Shown here piece by piece: positions 34,415-46,920 of a stretch of DNA of 64,000 nucleotides. Made by a program: the position numbers and the translations under genes. Under the pieces are notes generated by a model, which was given only the letters and a program-made list of their open reading frames with translations, was not told the origin of the DNA and did not search any database. This DNA is from Malachius bipustulatus (taxonomy: Eukaryota > Arthropoda > Insecta > Coleoptera > Melyridae), in NCBI GenBank assembly GCA_910589415.1, contig OU342638.1:37111579-37175578 (forward strand), written 5' to 3'. Position 1 is the first letter of the stretch; each line of letters begins with the position of its first letter.

Positions 34415-36413
34415 TTATTGTTGTTGTTATTAAAGTTACTCTGATAATAACCTTTATTTTTATTGGTCTTTTTATTTATTTATTTTTCATTAGTAATGTA
34501 GAAGTATTAGTTCTATTATAAAAAATTTCAGCACATTACATACAACTACTTTTTATTTTTATAACTAATAATTTTTTGTAAGGAATTTGAACCCTATGTG
34601 GATCTTTCTGATGAAAAAATTATAAAAGGGTTGTGGTTATTTCAAAATAAAATTGACTAAAACTAAAGTTCAGTAGTTTAGTCATTTATTTTATTTAACC
34701 AGATGAATTACATCATTATCCACATGTTTTTTGTTGACCTGCCTTTTTAAAATTATGAATGATCCTTCTTTTTTCGTCTATGGCTGACTGTGCATAAATT
34801 GAGGCTAAATTGGAGAGAGGAAAAGAAAAGCAACGCTGACCGTAGAGTACTAGAGTTAAGAACATATGGAAAGACTATCGACTGTCAGTCAATGCGCTTT
34901 CTCAGTTCGCAGTAATCGCAGTGAAAACTGAGATTTGTAAGGTACTAAATCTTCAGGTATTCACCAATTACTCATGCATGACGAAAGTGAGGCCTTTACC
35001 TCTAGTGGCGGCCAATTTTTTAAGAGAGCAAGCTTTTCATCACCTTCAGTGGCGGCCATTTTTGAAGAGGGCAAATTCCTCTTGTAAAATAGGTTTTTTT
35101 CTAAAAACTATTTCTATACTAGAAATTCTGTTGTACATCTATGCTCCTCCTAAATAACTGTGCCAATAGAATAAAAAAATGACAACAATGGACTGGTAAC
35201 ACTTCTTCAGGAAGAAAAATAGTGCGTAGCTCTTCAATTCCCATATTAAGACGTTATATCGTGGATGAAACAATACATTTAAAATGATAAGTCCAACAGA
35301 GTTAAATATTTATGGTTGCGGGGATACGTATCCGATTAAAATAATATTATTTAACGTATATTTTAGTTCCAATTTTATAAGTTCCATAACTTGAAGAACA
35401 ATGATACGTTGGAAAATCTTATTGAACTCAAAATAACGCAAGAAATAGGTAGAATTTAAATTCATTTAATTCCGTTGCTGATAATAAAAGTAATAGTTGT
35501 ACAAATCGTGTATTTTGAAGTTGTTTAATAAATTTGACTGCCGTGTTGATTTAAATTTTTGAAAATGGAAACCGTATATTTATAATTTATAGTCTGAATT
35601 TGAACTTATTACTTATTGTATGTATACAAATCAGCATATAAAATTAAATATTATTTGAAAGACAATAATAGTAAATAGAAAATGTCCGTTAATTATGAGC
35701 TTGCCGTCGGTAGATCGCTACAAAAGTTCAAAATTCGGTAGATCTATCAAAACGGTATGATTGGTTGGCTGGCACTTGACACCGCTACTCATTCCTGACG
35801 TTTTTTATTCGAAGATGCTGACTCTTGTGCATAATAAATTTGCAACAGTGTCATTATTAGCTAGTCAATTTTTGAAGTGTACGTCGTTTGTCGTTTTACG
35901 ACGTGAGCACAGACTATCATACCTTAGACGTGAGACGTATAAGTAGCAGATAATTTGAATTTTTTTATTTTATCATGTAAATTTCCAGCATATTTTGAAA
36001 AAATAATTACACGTGTAGTTTATAGTTTGTAGCTCTAGTTATTTTTTTTAATGATTTAAACATCAATTTTTATTAATTTCGCACTATAATAATAAATAAA
36101 AAACTGATCATAGATTTTTAATTAATTTTAACGTTTATGTTTTTGTGATTCGTGAGTGTTTTTGCATTAAAAAAAAATCATAAAACAGCTAATTTCTGTA
36201 TTAAAGGTAATCATAAAATTGATCGAAAGATCCTGTAATATTAACACTCAGCCCCTGTTTCTATTAAAATCTAATTTCTTCAATCAACTCCATCCTCTTA
36301 CATAACCGATCTCGCGTAATAATAAACAATAAACAAATCTACTAATCTACGACTAAAGATAACAACTCCGACGTCACAACAATTTCAGACTCAATTAAAG
36401 AAAATCGTCCGCG
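34415..36413. other. Intergenic between PARP16-like and glycogen synthase
   Basis: This is 2 kb of AT-rich sequence with no gene. It contains the second copy of the GTGGCGGCCATTT repeat family at 34985-35180 and, at its right end, the 5' UTR of glycogen synthase. Confidence 0.5.
34985..35180. repeat. Dispersed repeat, copy 2, with two GTGGCGGCCATTT units
   Basis: Two units (CTAGTGGCGGCCAATTTTTT near 35002, CAGTGGCGGCCATTTTTGAA near 35047) are followed by CTATGCTCCTCCTAAATAA near 35140. This parallels the copy at 3425-3665 in unit sequence, order and 3' flank. Confidence 0.78.
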
Positions 36414-39016
36414 ATGTCCCGGGAACGGTCCTCTTCGAGACGCTTCTACCGCCGAGAATCCTACAGCAACCTGCTCGCCTTCATGGACCGCGGGGCCCTC
36501 GCCGAGGAGGAAAACCGCTGGACCTTCGAGATCGCCTGGGAGGTCGCCAACAAAGTCGGCGGCATCTACACCGTCATACGCTCTAAAGCGTTCGTATCGA
36601 CGGAAGAGCTGGGCGACCGTTACTGCCTGATCGGGCCTTACAAGGAACACTGCGCCAGGACCGAAATCGAAGAAGGACCGCTCAACTCGGCCCCCTTAAA
36701 CGAAGCCGTCGAAGCTCTGCGAGCTAAAGGATTCAAAGTATCATTACCAATAAATTAATATTTTCACTTATTAATGATAAATAATTAACAGGTCCATACG
36801 GGACGATGGCTGGTAGACGGTAATCCGCAGATCGTCCTAATGGATATCGGCTCGGCCGCCTGGAAATTAGACGAGTACAAGTCCGAGTTATGGGAGAAAT
36901 GCAACATCGGAGTGCCCCATTTAGATATCGAAGCAAACGACGCTATAATTATGGGGTACATGGTCTCCGATTTCATTACAGAGGTAAATTAACAAGGAAA
37001 CGCCCCAATCGAGCTGATTTTTGTGTTTTAGTTCAGAAACGCCGCTGGACACAACGAAGGGACACCTCCGAGGATCGTGTCCCATTTCCACGAGTGGCAG
37101 GCCGGAGTCGGGGTTATTTTGCTGCGAACGCGCGGGATAAACGTGGCAACGGTGTTCACGACACACGCTACCCTCCTAGGTCGGTATTTATGCGCTGGGA
37201 ACACCGATTTTTATAACAATCTCGATAAGGTACGTAGTAGAAGACTCCTTTCAGCAGGGCATGTGCTTTTTCAATTCAAAAAAGACTTTACCTTTATGAA
37301 ATTTAACATTTTATTGGGACAGTTTGTGGTGGACGAGGAAGCGGGGAAGAGACAGATCTATCACAGGTACTGCATCGAGAGAGCCGCCGCTCATTTAAGT
37401 CACATCTTTACAACCGTCTCGGATATAACCGGCTACGAATCGGAGCATCTATTGAAGAGGAAACCGGACATTATAACCCCAAACGGTTTGAACGTTAAGA
37501 AATTCTCCGCGCTGCACGAGTTCCAGAACTTGCACGCCATCTCCAAGGATAAGATTCATGAATTCGTCCGGGGGCACTTTTACGGGTAAATAAATCAATC
37601 CGTTCTATTGATCCAGCTTTTAATCGATTTTTACGTTCCCAGACATTACGATTTCGATCTGGATAAGACGCTATACTTTTTCACCGCCGGACGCTACGAG
37701 TTCGGTAATAAAGGCGCCGATCTCTTCATAGAAGCCCTCGCTCGATTAAACCATTACTTGAAGGTACGTTCTTCTTTTTATTTTTATTATCATCGATAAT
37801 TAAGCGTCGTTAATTCCATCGGACAGTCGAGTCATCCAGACGTGACGGTCGTAGCGTTCCTGATCTTCCCGGCGAAAACAAACAACTTCAACGTCGAGTC
37901 CCTACGCGGCCACGCCGTCACGAAGAGCCTCCGCGACACGATAAACGACCTGCAGAACCTGATCGGGAAGAGAATGTACGAGATCTGTCTGAGGTTGGTT
38001 TAATTCGATTGATCCCGCTTTGATATTCCCGGATTAACGTTCAATTTTCAGCGGAAGGCTTCCAGAGTCGAACGAACTCCTCCACAAAGAAGAATTGGTC
38101 AGACTAAAACGGTGCATTTACTCCCTGCAAAGGGACGGCCTGCCGCCGATCACGACTCATAACGTCGTTGACGACTGGAACGATCCGGTCCTGAACGGAG
38201 TCAGACGCTGCAATCTTTTTAATACGACCCATGACAGGGTCAAGGTGGGTTTTGTAGAAAGGGGGACAGTTGTTACGATTAATTAATGTGTCATATTTCA
38301 GGTGGTCTTTCATCCGGAATTCCTCAGCTCGACGAACCCCTTGTTCGGGCTCGATTATGAGGAGTTCGTCCGCGGTTGTCATCTCGGCGTGTTCCCCAGT
38401 TACTACGAACCGTGGGGGTACACTCCGGCCGAGTGTACCGTGATGGGTATCCCAAGCATCACGACTAATCTGTCAGGTAAAGTTTTTACGACTCACTAGC
38501 TCAATAAGTGTCTTTCTTGATGCAATCCTTGCAGGTTTCGGCTGCTTCATGCAGGAGCACATAGCCGATCCGATGTCGTACGGCATCTACGTCGTCGACA
38601 GACGCTTCATCTCGCTGGAGAGCTCCGTCCAGCAGCTGGCCAAGTACATGTACGAGTTCTGCCTGCTGAGCCGCCGTCAGCGGATCATCCAGAGGAACAG
38701 GACGGAGCGTCTGAGCGACATGCTCGACTGGAGAAACCTGGGAGTCTACTACCGGAAGGCGCGAATGAAGGCGCTGCACCTCGTCTTCCCGGAACTGCTG
38801 GACGAAGAGGACGGCAGCATCGGCTCTTACAAGTACCCGCGGCCGATCAGCGAGCCGCCCTCTCCCAGTTCCAGTCGGGTGTCTTCGGTGCAGGGCAGCG
38901 ATGAGGAGGACGATTCCGTCGATGAGGAACAAGAGGTGGGTCGGTTGGGCGATTTTATTCGTTTTGTAATTCGCTTTCTTTTACAGCTCGCCGAATTGCA
39001 GATCAATCAGAAATGA
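36414..39016 (+). CDS. GlyS: Glycogen synthase (GT3 family)
   Basis: The enzyme transfers glucose from UDP-glucose to the ends of glycogen chains. The exons are 36414-36737, 36792-36983, 37032-37229, 37323-37585, 37643-37763, 37827-37993, 38052-38244, 38302-38476, 38535-38935 and 38987-39016. Phases close exactly, giving 687 residues. Landmarks in order are [20 protein letters not shown] (UDP-glucose loop), [90 protein letters not shown] and [17 protein letters not shown] (an Arg-rich cluster, the expected glucose-6-phosphate site). The tail [15 protein letters not shown] holds the C-terminal phosphorylation sites, and [10 protein letters not shown] the N-terminal ones, so control by phosphorylation and glucose-6-phosphate is expected. 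An AATAAA lies at about 39416. Confidence 0.97.
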
Positions 39017-39739
39017 AGGGGCGCTCTCTTAATGTAAGGTATTTTTAGATTTATTTTAGGGGATTTATGGTAGTGGTAGTGGTACTGGTGCTGAAACTAG
39101 AGTGCAATTATTATTAGGGGAGATTATTAGGAGAAGTCGTAATAATTGAGATATTTTATTTTTGTATTGTACTTGTTAAATTTTATTATTGTAGAAGAAA
39201 AAGAAGAATAATTGCTGAACTATTTATTGATATTTTTATTTTTATCAATTTTATACATTATAAAAATCGTGTTTTAATGTAATGGAGGTTGGAGATTTTT
39301 CTATACATGCAATAAGACTGTCGTTTGTTATTCGTTGTTCTGAACTTGTGATTGAAAATTAGGAAAACAAGAGTCTTGCCAAAATTTGTTATACATACAA
39401 TGATTGAATCTATTTAATAAAGATAATTGAGCAACAAATGTCGATTCCTTATACCTATAATACATATATTCATATATAAAAACAAACCGTTCTTTTTTTT
39501 TACATTATAACAACTATAAAACATTGCTATCACAGCAAGAAATGTCAAGTCGTAACGCTAGGCAGCAGGTAAATAGCACCAATCGAGACTTGGAAGTCGT
39601 TCTATGACCTTATTTCACCAACGGTAAATATATTTGCAAATACCTTTATTTCATTCTCGAGTTAAATTTAAATCTTTCCGGCAACCTATTTAATTTACCA
39701 CGAATCCAGTCAATTATTCATAAAAAAAAAGATATTGGG
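39017..39739. other. Glycogen synthase 3' UTR and intergenic
   Basis: This region contains the 3' UTR with AATAAA at about 39416 and then sequence without a gene, up to the pogo-like element. Confidence 0.5.
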
Positions 39740-40486
39740 TAGGGGAGCGCGGGGTACATTTGACAGTGTAGTAAAACTAGACTACTGTTGGTACTTATGA
39801 GTAAGCTTCCTTCCAAGTGGATGTTCAACAATATTCTGTTTGACCTTACTAAAGTGTAGATGAGTATAATTTATGAAGTACTCTCACTTTGAAAAGTGCA
39901 ATAAAAATAATAAGAATTGAGGTTTATACTTTTGCAGGTAAGTCTTGTAGTTTTATTTTCGTTTGTACAGACCCATATTAGTTGAAAAACGTATTTTATA
40001 TTATAAATCACAGTGGGGTTACTTTATTTATTAATATTAACATTTAACAATATTTAAAGAATTAAGCTGAATAAGAACATTAATTCTATTGTGTTAATAG
40101 TTTCAGTGGCGAAAATGGTTCGAAAGTATATTAAAAAAAACAAACAGATGTGACATCAATGAGGAGGACATTAAAAATGCATTAAAGGATATTGCTTCAG
40201 GCAAATATTCTTGCAGAGGAGCAGCAGCTGCGTATAATATAAACAGAACAACTTTGATATATCGTTTGAAGAAAGCCAAGGAGAGAGGTGGTGACTCGGA
40301 TTCAGGTGCAGAAGACGACAAAATTAATAAATTTTCTTCCAAGTATTCCAGTCGTCAAATCTTTACTAACCCGGAAGAATTATTATTAGTAGACTACATT
40401 AAAAAATGTTGTAATCTGAACTATAGGACTGAACTACGCAATAATAAAAGAATGCTTAAAGAGTGGGTTGAAAAACATATGACAGG

Positions 40487-42054
40487 TGCCACACGAACCG
40501 TGAGCCTGAGCGTGGATTAGGCGAAAACGGCTAGCTCAGGGGGCGAGTTGTCACCTAGCTGTCGACGCCACCTGTCGAGTCCGATTAATTATAATAAAAG
40601 AATACTTCTGGTGGCGGTGCCGTTGCTTATAATTTTTTTACTATTATTGTGTTATTGTATCTTGTATTTATGACTATTATGATGAAAAATCAAGTAAATA
40701 TAAATAGTTACCACCACGGTTGCCAGCGAACAATGGTTCAAATAGATGGTTATTTTCTAATGCAAACACGGCCGCAGGGTTTTCTGCCTAACAGGGGTTG
40801 TTTAAGGTTGGCCAGAATAGATAGTAATAAAACAATCAGCTCCACGGGAGTGCCTAGTTTATATTATAACTTGAAACAAGCTACATCGACCCTTCCAGGT
40901 ACGTATCGGCATATATCACGAAGGTAATATTACAAAGACTAATTTCTAGTCTACGCTAAGTCCCTAATAATAATCTACCCCGCGAGCAGCTGCTGTTGGT
41001 TCACACTATTAGTAACTAAAATATGAAATAAAACACTGGTGAAGTCCTGGACTCGGTGCCAATGGGGCTCCTGTGGCAGTGGAGGTAATTGACAATTAGT
41101 AAATACCTGTGCGGGCCGGGTTGCGCTCACCAACGACGGTGCGTCGGGCTCGGTCAGGCAGGGACAGCCGGTGCCAAAGACAAGATGGAGACTCTACTCT
41201 GGTGACTCCGTGCCGCAAAAGTAAATCATCAGTTTTCAACATCAGTAAATCGACAGTTACCACGTCCGAAAAGTTACCGTGGATGAACAAATACCCTGGA
41301 CGGACAACCCTGCAAAGAGAACATCTGTAGCCTGCTGTCGGAGACTATAGGAAAGTTCGGCTGACACAAAGCGTGCCAGCAATATCCTTTTTGGTTAACT
41401 AAAATAAGTGTCGTAGTAAAGTGGACTGGCAATTACTCACCTCCGATGTAGAAGGAGGGCGTTTAAGGAACAATCCTTGGAGAGTTTTCTTGCCGTAATA
41501 AATTTTTATCCTTCTAAGAAGAATGACCGTACCACCAGTACCCTGCACGGTCGGCCTAGCGAAATCCAGCTTCTCCTACTCCAACACACGTTGAAACTCC
41601 CTACGAGTTTAATGTGAAGCTGGGTTTCAATAATTATTAACGACCAGAAAAGGTTTTAAAGTTCTCCTCTGAGGGGATTTTTATTTTAATAATTAAATTG
41701 TAATTTTTGTTGAATTTTTCCTCTTAGTTTCCTTTTTTTTTTCTACTTTTAATCAGGGTGATTAGATAGTTCGAACTTTTTTGATAAAAAAAAACTGATA
41801 GTCTCCGGTCAGCAGGATCAAGATTCCTCTTGCAAAAATAAAAAGAACATTCAGTTCCCACCATTAATAATGACAATGACAAACAACACTGACAAGACAA
41901 GACCACAGAATAACAGCCACTAAAATAAATAAATCAGAAATAATAAACAAAATATAAACAAATAACATAACCCCATTGTTTTTATTTACAATAAATAAAA
42001 TAAATAATAACCACCGTAACCATTATTAGAAGGTGACAAAATATAACCGTCACA
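40487..42054 (-). repeat. 3' LTR of the gypsy element
   Basis: The 1568-bp LTR is on the minus strand and starts TGTGACGGTTATATT next to the purine tract. It is the same length as its partner at 47332-48899 and is indistinguishable from it where I compared them. Confidence 0.95.
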
Positions 42055-42069
42055 CCCTCCCCTTCCTTC
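42055..42069 (-). promoter_or_regulatory. Polypurine tract
   Basis: The minus strand reads GAAGGAAGGGGAGGG directly before the TG of the 3' LTR. This is the expected plus-strand priming site. Confidence 0.85.
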
Positions 42070-42115
42070 GAGGCAACAAAAGGTTGTGACCTCGGAGACC
42101 TGTCATGATGACAGA

Positions 42116-45100
42116 CTACCCTGGGTCAATCGTCTCTCCGTCACAGTACGGCTTAAGGTCTTGGACATTCCAAACCCCTTTGCTCTGCCCTGTATCGTCT
42201 GTCAGTTCATATGTCCATCTCCCTAATTTTGTTTTTATGTTGTAGGGCCCTTGGTACTTTGGCGCAAGTTTGGCATTAATAGCCTGGGAGGCATCAGAAA
42301 GGATCTTGCTTCTCTTCCACACTCTGTCGCCCTCTTGGAAATGAACTGGCCGTCGTCGCAAATTGTAAACTTTCCTATAACGCTCATGAGCTATGATAAG
42401 ACGCTGTTTCACCTCGTTGAACATCCGCTGATATCCCAATCGACGCTTTTCCATTAAGGATTCTAGAGTAGACGGGTCATTCAAGTTTCCTCCGGGGTCC
42501 TGGTGCTCCCGTCCGTCGCCAACATAAGGCCTACCAAAATTGATGAAGAATGGGGAATAGCCGGTCACTTCACTTCGTGCCGTTCGAATGGCACAACTGA
42601 TGGCCGGTAGCTGGTCATCCCATTTTCTCTGGTTGTCCTTGACATAACACGAGATCATGGTCTTGACAGTTTTGTTGACTCGTTCGCAGGGGTTAGCCCG
42701 AGGATAGTAGAGTGGGGTGTATGAAATCTCTACATGATACCTGTCGCACAATGACTTAAAAACCCTGCTCCTCATCTGCACACCATTGTCGCAGATAATG
42801 TTACGAGGCACTCCATAAACGAGAAAAACTCCAGCTTCCACATGTCGGCATAGCACCTCAGCGGTCGCTGCTCTCACAGGGAACAAGACAACATATTTAG
42901 AGAAATAGTCGCTCACTACCAGGAGATGCGTGTTCATCTTAGAAGAACGCGGCAATGGGCCGACAAAATCCAGGCTTATCGTCTGCCAGGGCCTACTGAC
43001 ATCATGCCCGCCTCCCATCAGACCAACCGGAGCCTTCTGTTCAGGCTTATGTGCTGCGCAAGTCTGGCAGGAACGAACATACTTCGCCACATCTGCCTGC
43101 ATTTTGGGCCACGTATACTTTTCATGGAGCCTCCAATAAACTTTGTAGATTCCTAGATGTCCCGCGGTGACATCATCGTGGTGTCGAGCGATGAGCTGTC
43201 GCCTATGCGGTTTCGGTACCACCACTTTCCAATGCTCGGATGTACCCATGACATCAGGTTGCCGAAGTTTCACGTACTTATAAAGTACACCCTGCTGGAT
43301 ACGAAACTGAGGATACTTGCGAGGGTTGGTCTCTACCTTTTCCTTCAGTTTCTGGTACCACTGATCATCGGCGTTGGAAAAGGTCTCAACAGCGGTGTCG
43401 ATGAGGTCGATCTGAGGGACACTTCTGGACAGGTAATCCGGTACTATATGATCTTTCCCTTTCCGATGAATGATTGTATAATCGTAGGGTTGCAGTCGAA
43501 TAGCCCAGCGTGCTATCCGTCCCGTAGGATCCTTTTGGCGATCCAGCCAAACCAGCGAGTAATGATCTGTGATGATCGTGAAGTTCACCCCTTCCAAATA
43601 GTGTCGCAGTTTTTCCACGGCCCAGATGACCGCAAGACACTCTCGCTCTGTGGTGGTGTAACGTTGCTCCTGCCTCGTCAAGGACCTCGAGAGATAACAA
43701 ATTACCTTTTCCTCACCCTCGAACAACTGAGTCAAAACGGCGCCTATCCCGTAAGCCGACGCATCCGTTTGCAAAATAAACGGCTGCCCAAAGTCCGGAC
43801 AGGTCAATATCGGGGCCGAGACCAGCCGGTCCTTCAGCGCCCTAAACGCCGCTTCGCACTCATCTGTCCAGGCAAAACCAACATTTTTCTTTGTCAATCT
43901 CGTTAGAGGCGCCACAAGCGAAGAGAAGTCTGGTACGAATTTGCGGTACCAACCACAGACTCCAAGCAGTGATCGTACCTGAGACGCTGTTTTTGGAACC
44001 TCGATATTGAGAATCGCTTCCACCTTTTCTGGGTCGACGTGCAGTCCTGATGAATCGACTACATAGCCCAAATATTTGAGCGAGGGTCTGCAGAAGTTAC
44101 ACTTCTCTCTTTTAACGGTCAGACCCGCTTCGGTGAGGCGGTCGAACACCTTACCCAAGATTGTCAAGTGGGTCTCAAAGTCAGGGCTGATGATTATCAC
44201 GTCATCGAGATAGACGAAGACATGCGGCTCCAAATCCGCTCCAAGGACACCATCGACGAGCCTGGACCAGGTTGCAGGAGCATTGGTAAGCCCGAATGGC
44301 ATACGCTTAAACTGGAACAAGCCTCTCCCAGGGACAGTGAAGGCCGTATATTCGCGGCTTGACTCCTTAACACCAACCTGCCAGTAGGCGCTCCTGATGT
44401 CCATCGAACTTAGAAACTTGGCTCCGCGAAGCCTTTCAAGAATGGAGGACACATACGGGATGGGGTAAGCATCCTTCTTCGTTACTGCATTTAATGCCCT
44501 ATAATCTATGCATACCCTATAACTTTTGTCCTTCTTAGGGATGAGAAGCAACGGTGAAGACCAGGGACTCTTCGAGGGCTCCACGACATCAAGCTCCAGC
44601 ATCGTGTTGAGCTCTTGATCTACAATGGCCTGTTTGATGGGTGACATTGGGTAGTACCGTTGCTTAATCGGTTTAGCATCTGTCACAATTTCATGCTCCA
44701 CTAAATTGGTGTATCCCAGTCCAGTGCCCATTTTTGAGAATTTTTCGTCCACGAGTTGAGTTAGTTGTTCCTCCTGTTCGGGACTAAGATTAGCATGCGC
44801 CTGGATTCCACAAATGGCCGGTCTTCCGATTCCTCCGCTCCCAAACTGCCAAACATCACTACGGAGATCCGGCACCACATCCATTGCGATCCAAAAATCA
44901 ATACCCAGGATCATGGTGTGCGGCAACTCCGGTATGACCAATATGTCGATCAGGTGAATACGGTCCAGCAAACGAACAGGAGCTCTAACCACTCCTAAAC
45001 AAGCACACGAGCTGCCATTCGCTACGGTAACCATTGTAGAGTTCGGCTGCAACTTCAGCCCTAGCTCTTTGAGCACAGTGTACCCCTTCTGACCGACAAA

Positions 45101-45337
45101 TGTTGCGGTTGCACCAGAATCCAAAAGACCAAGCATCTTACAACCGAAGATCGATACCTCTAGATAGGGGCGACAATCTTCCTTAGAATGGGACAGAATA
45201 TAATCCAGCACATGATTTATTTTGGAACTAGCCGGTTTAGCCGAACCAGAGTCACACAGCCGGCTTACTGTTGACTCGGTTTGCCGTTTCCCGAACAAGA
45301 TGGACAAGTACGTGTGGTATACCCCTTGGTACCACAC
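42116..45337 (-). CDS. pol: gypsy pol polyprotein (protease, RT, RNase H, integrase)
   Basis: The open frame of 1073 codons lies in the -1 frame relative to gag and is probably reached by ribosomal frameshifting in the 73-nt overlap; the first Met need not be used. Domains run in order. The aspartic protease has DSGATATF at 73-80. The reverse transcriptase has YRVCIDYRALN and YLDDVII, the active site at 376-379. RNase H begins at ILQTDASAYGIGAVL. The integrase has an HHCC finger (RHHDDVTAGHLGIY to SCQTCAAHK), then SLDFVG, ICDNGV and ERVNK as the DDE residues. The C-terminal part (YQGPYNIKTKLGRWTYEL) is the usual integrase tail. No env follows. Confidence 0.96.
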   Translation of the reverse strand: MWYQGVYHTYLSILFGKRQTESTVSRLCDSGSAKPASSKINHVLDYILSHSKEDCRPYLEVSIFGCKMLGLLDSGATATFVGQKGYTVLKELGLKLQPNSTMVTVANGSSCACLGVVRAPVRLLDRIHLIDILVIPELPHTMILGIDFWIAMDVVPDLRSDVWQFGSGGIGRPAICGIQAHANLSPEQEEQLTQLVDEKFSKMGTGLGYTNLVEHEIVTDAKPIKQRYYPMSPIKQAIVDQELNTMLELDVVEPSKSPWSSPLLLIPKKDKSYRVCIDYRALNAVTKKDAYPIPYVSSILERLRGAKFLSSMDIRSAYWQVGVKESSREYTAFTVPGRGLFQFKRMPFGLTNAPATWSRLVDGVLGADLEPHVFVYLDDVIIISPDFETHLTILGKVFDRLTEAGLTVKREKCNFCRPSLKYLGYVVDSSGLHVDPEKVEAILNIEVPKTASQVRSLLGVCGWYRKFVPDFSSLVAPLTRLTKKNVGFAWTDECEAAFRALKDRLVSAPILTCPDFGQPFILQTDASAYGIGAVLTQLFEGEEKVICYLSRSLTRQEQRYTTTERECLAVIWAVEKLRHYLEGVNFTIITDHYSLVWLDRQKDPTGRIARWAIRLQPYDYTIIHRKGKDHIVPDYLSRSVPQIDLIDTAVETFSNADDQWYQKLKEKVETNPRKYPQFRIQQGVLYKYVKLRQPDVMGTSEHWKVVVPKPHRRQLIARHHDDVTAGHLGIYKVYWRLHEKYTWPKMQADVAKYVRSCQTCAAHKPEQKAPVGLMGGGHDVSRPWQTISLDFVGPLPRSSKMNTHLLVVSDYFSKYVVLFPVRAATAEVLCRHVEAGVFLVYGVPRNIICDNGVQMRSRVFKSLCDRYHVEISYTPLYYPRANPCERVNKTVKTMISCYVKDNQRKWDDQLPAISCAIRTARSEVTGYSPFFINFGRPYVGDGREHQDPGGNLNDPSTLESLMEKRRLGYQRMFNEVKQRLIIAHERYRKVYNLRRRPVHFQEGDRVWKRSKILSDASQAINAKLAPKYQGPYNIKTKLGRWTYELTDDTGQSKGVWNVQDLKPYCDGETIDPG

Positions 45338-46920
45338 TTATAGCATGCTAACGTGGTCGCTTGCGGGCAGGACATTCTAACATGGCCAGGCTGTTTACAT
45401 GCCCAACAGATGACGGCCTTGTTCTGAGTTTGAATCTCTGCAACAGTGGGACTACTCTGGACAGCGGCCAGCCTCTTGGGTGGTTTACTAGACGGCTGAT
45501 ATGCCATGCTGGGTTCTTGTAGGAGGTTCGCGTCGGTTTTTGGAGGGCAATACTGCTTTGCTCTCCATTGCGACTCCTCGACGATCCGACCAACGGAAAT
45601 TAAATCGTCCATCGTGCGTATGTCCTGCAAGGCCAACGCAGTCTGGAGGTGGGGCAAAAGGTTTCTCCGCATAAGCTGGACTTGTTCGCACTCAGGTGGT
45701 GGAGCTGTGAGCTTCGCGAACATTCCCTGCATTCTTGCCACATAGAGGATCAGCTTTTCATCCTGACCCTGTGTCCGTCGCCGAATATCGTCCATGAGAT
45801 TGATCTCATAATCAGGAGGTAGAAACGTATCCCTTAACCTCCTCTTGAAGTCCATCCAATCCACCAATGTGTGTTTTCGGGGTCTATACCAGAGTAAGGC
45901 ATCGCCCTTCAGAAATTCTGATATAGACTGGAACAGTTCACCCGTCGTGACTCGCCTAGCTTCCGCCATCTCTTCGATGTCTTCCAAGAATGACGTCACA
46001 CTACCTTTTCCACTAAAGGTTAGTCCCCATTTCCAGAAGTTGTGATGGAAACTGTGAGACCTACCTACAGGTGCAAATTCCGATCTCTGTGATGGGGGTT
46101 CAACGAAAGTGGAGGATCCTCGATACGGAAAAGAAGGCACGTCGTCAGGGACGCTTTCTATAAGGGGGGCATGCCTATCGTTCGACGATGTTGAAAATGA
46201 GACTCGTCGTGACTGAGTTGGTGGGGGAGCGTAACCTGCGCTCGGGGCGAAATGCAACAGATTCAGTTGCTGGGAAATTGAATCGGCTCGCAGGCCCTGC
46301 ATGGAAGCACCCGCATGATCCGGCCTCAGATCCACCACATTGTCTGGTGGTATCCCAAAATCAATCAGATCAGCAGTAGGGACACTAGAGGTGGTTCCCG
46401 ATGTCTGATCTGAACTAGCTGCCACCTGAACAGGACCGATCGCCGGCCCAGTTACCTCTGGCAACAGCAAATTTGGCTCGTCCAAAATGGAAGCCTCGGA
46501 CCTACTCCTGGACGTAAGGTTAGCAATCTTCAAAGCGTCCTCGAGTGCTTCACACACTCCTGCGCAGAACGTTAAAAGATTATTCTTTTTCATCTGTAGC
46601 GCATTTGTCGGTGGCTCTATTCTATCCAACCTACCCTGCACATGAAGAAGCCTAGACTTGATCCTACGATACTCGTTGTCCCTATTCGCTGGAACAAACT
46701 CCTGAACACAACCTGTGAGTTCCTCCAACTTTGCCGAACACAACTCCAACTCCTTTTCTGGATCAAATTTATGCGATGTGACAGGTGGTAAGCCCTGCTT
46801 TTCCGACTGTTTTGCCTGTCGAAGTAAATTCCTTTTTTCTGCCACTGTCGTACCTAGTTCGCAACCTCTCACAAGCAACTCATAGGTTAGCTCGTCACCT
46901 AACAAACGATTTATCTCCAT
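45265..46920 (-). CDS. gag: gypsy gag polyprotein
   Basis: The ORF of 551 residues encodes the capsid and nucleocapsid of the retrotransposon. The middle region (WGLTFSGKGSVTSFLEDIEE) is like the Gag capsid of Ty3/gypsy elements, followed by LWYRPRKHTLVDWMDFKRRL. The C-terminus has one canonical CCHC zinc knuckle (CWACKQPGHVRMSC) and a second in which the His is replaced by Tyr (CYKCGTKGYTTRTC). It overlaps pol by 73 nt. Confidence 0.93.
   Translation of the reverse strand: MEINRLLGDELTYELLVRGCELGTTVAEKRNLLRQAKQSEKQGLPPVTSHKFDPEKELELCSAKLEELTGCVQEFVPANRDNEYRRIKSRLLHVQGRLDRIEPPTNALQMKKNNLLTFCAGVCEALEDALKIANLTSRSRSEASILDEPNLLLPEVTGPAIGPVQVAASSDQTSGTTSSVPTADLIDFGIPPDNVVDLRPDHAGASMQGLRADSISQQLNLLHFAPSAGYAPPPTQSRRVSFSTSSNDRHAPLIESVPDDVPSFPYRGSSTFVEPPSQRSEFAPVGRSHSFHHNFWKWGLTFSGKGSVTSFLEDIEEMAEARRVTTGELFQSISEFLKGDALLWYRPRKHTLVDWMDFKRRLRDTFLPPDYEINLMDDIRRRTQGQDEKLILYVARMQGMFAKLTAPPPECEQVQLMRRNLLPHLQTALALQDIRTMDDLISVGRIVEESQWRAKQYCPPKTDANLLQEPSMAYQPSSKPPKRLAAVQSSPTVAEIQTQNKAVICWACKQPGHVRMSCPQATTLACYKCGTKGYTTRTCPSCSGNGKPSQQ

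Noticed and set aside
42055..42115. An env gene that would make the gypsy element a retrovirus
   Set aside because: Pol ends at 42116 and the 3' LTR begins at 42054, so there is no room for env.
43157..43906. 249-codon open frame on the plus strand inside the gypsy element
   Set aside because: It lies opposite the RNase H and integrase part of pol and has no domain of its own.
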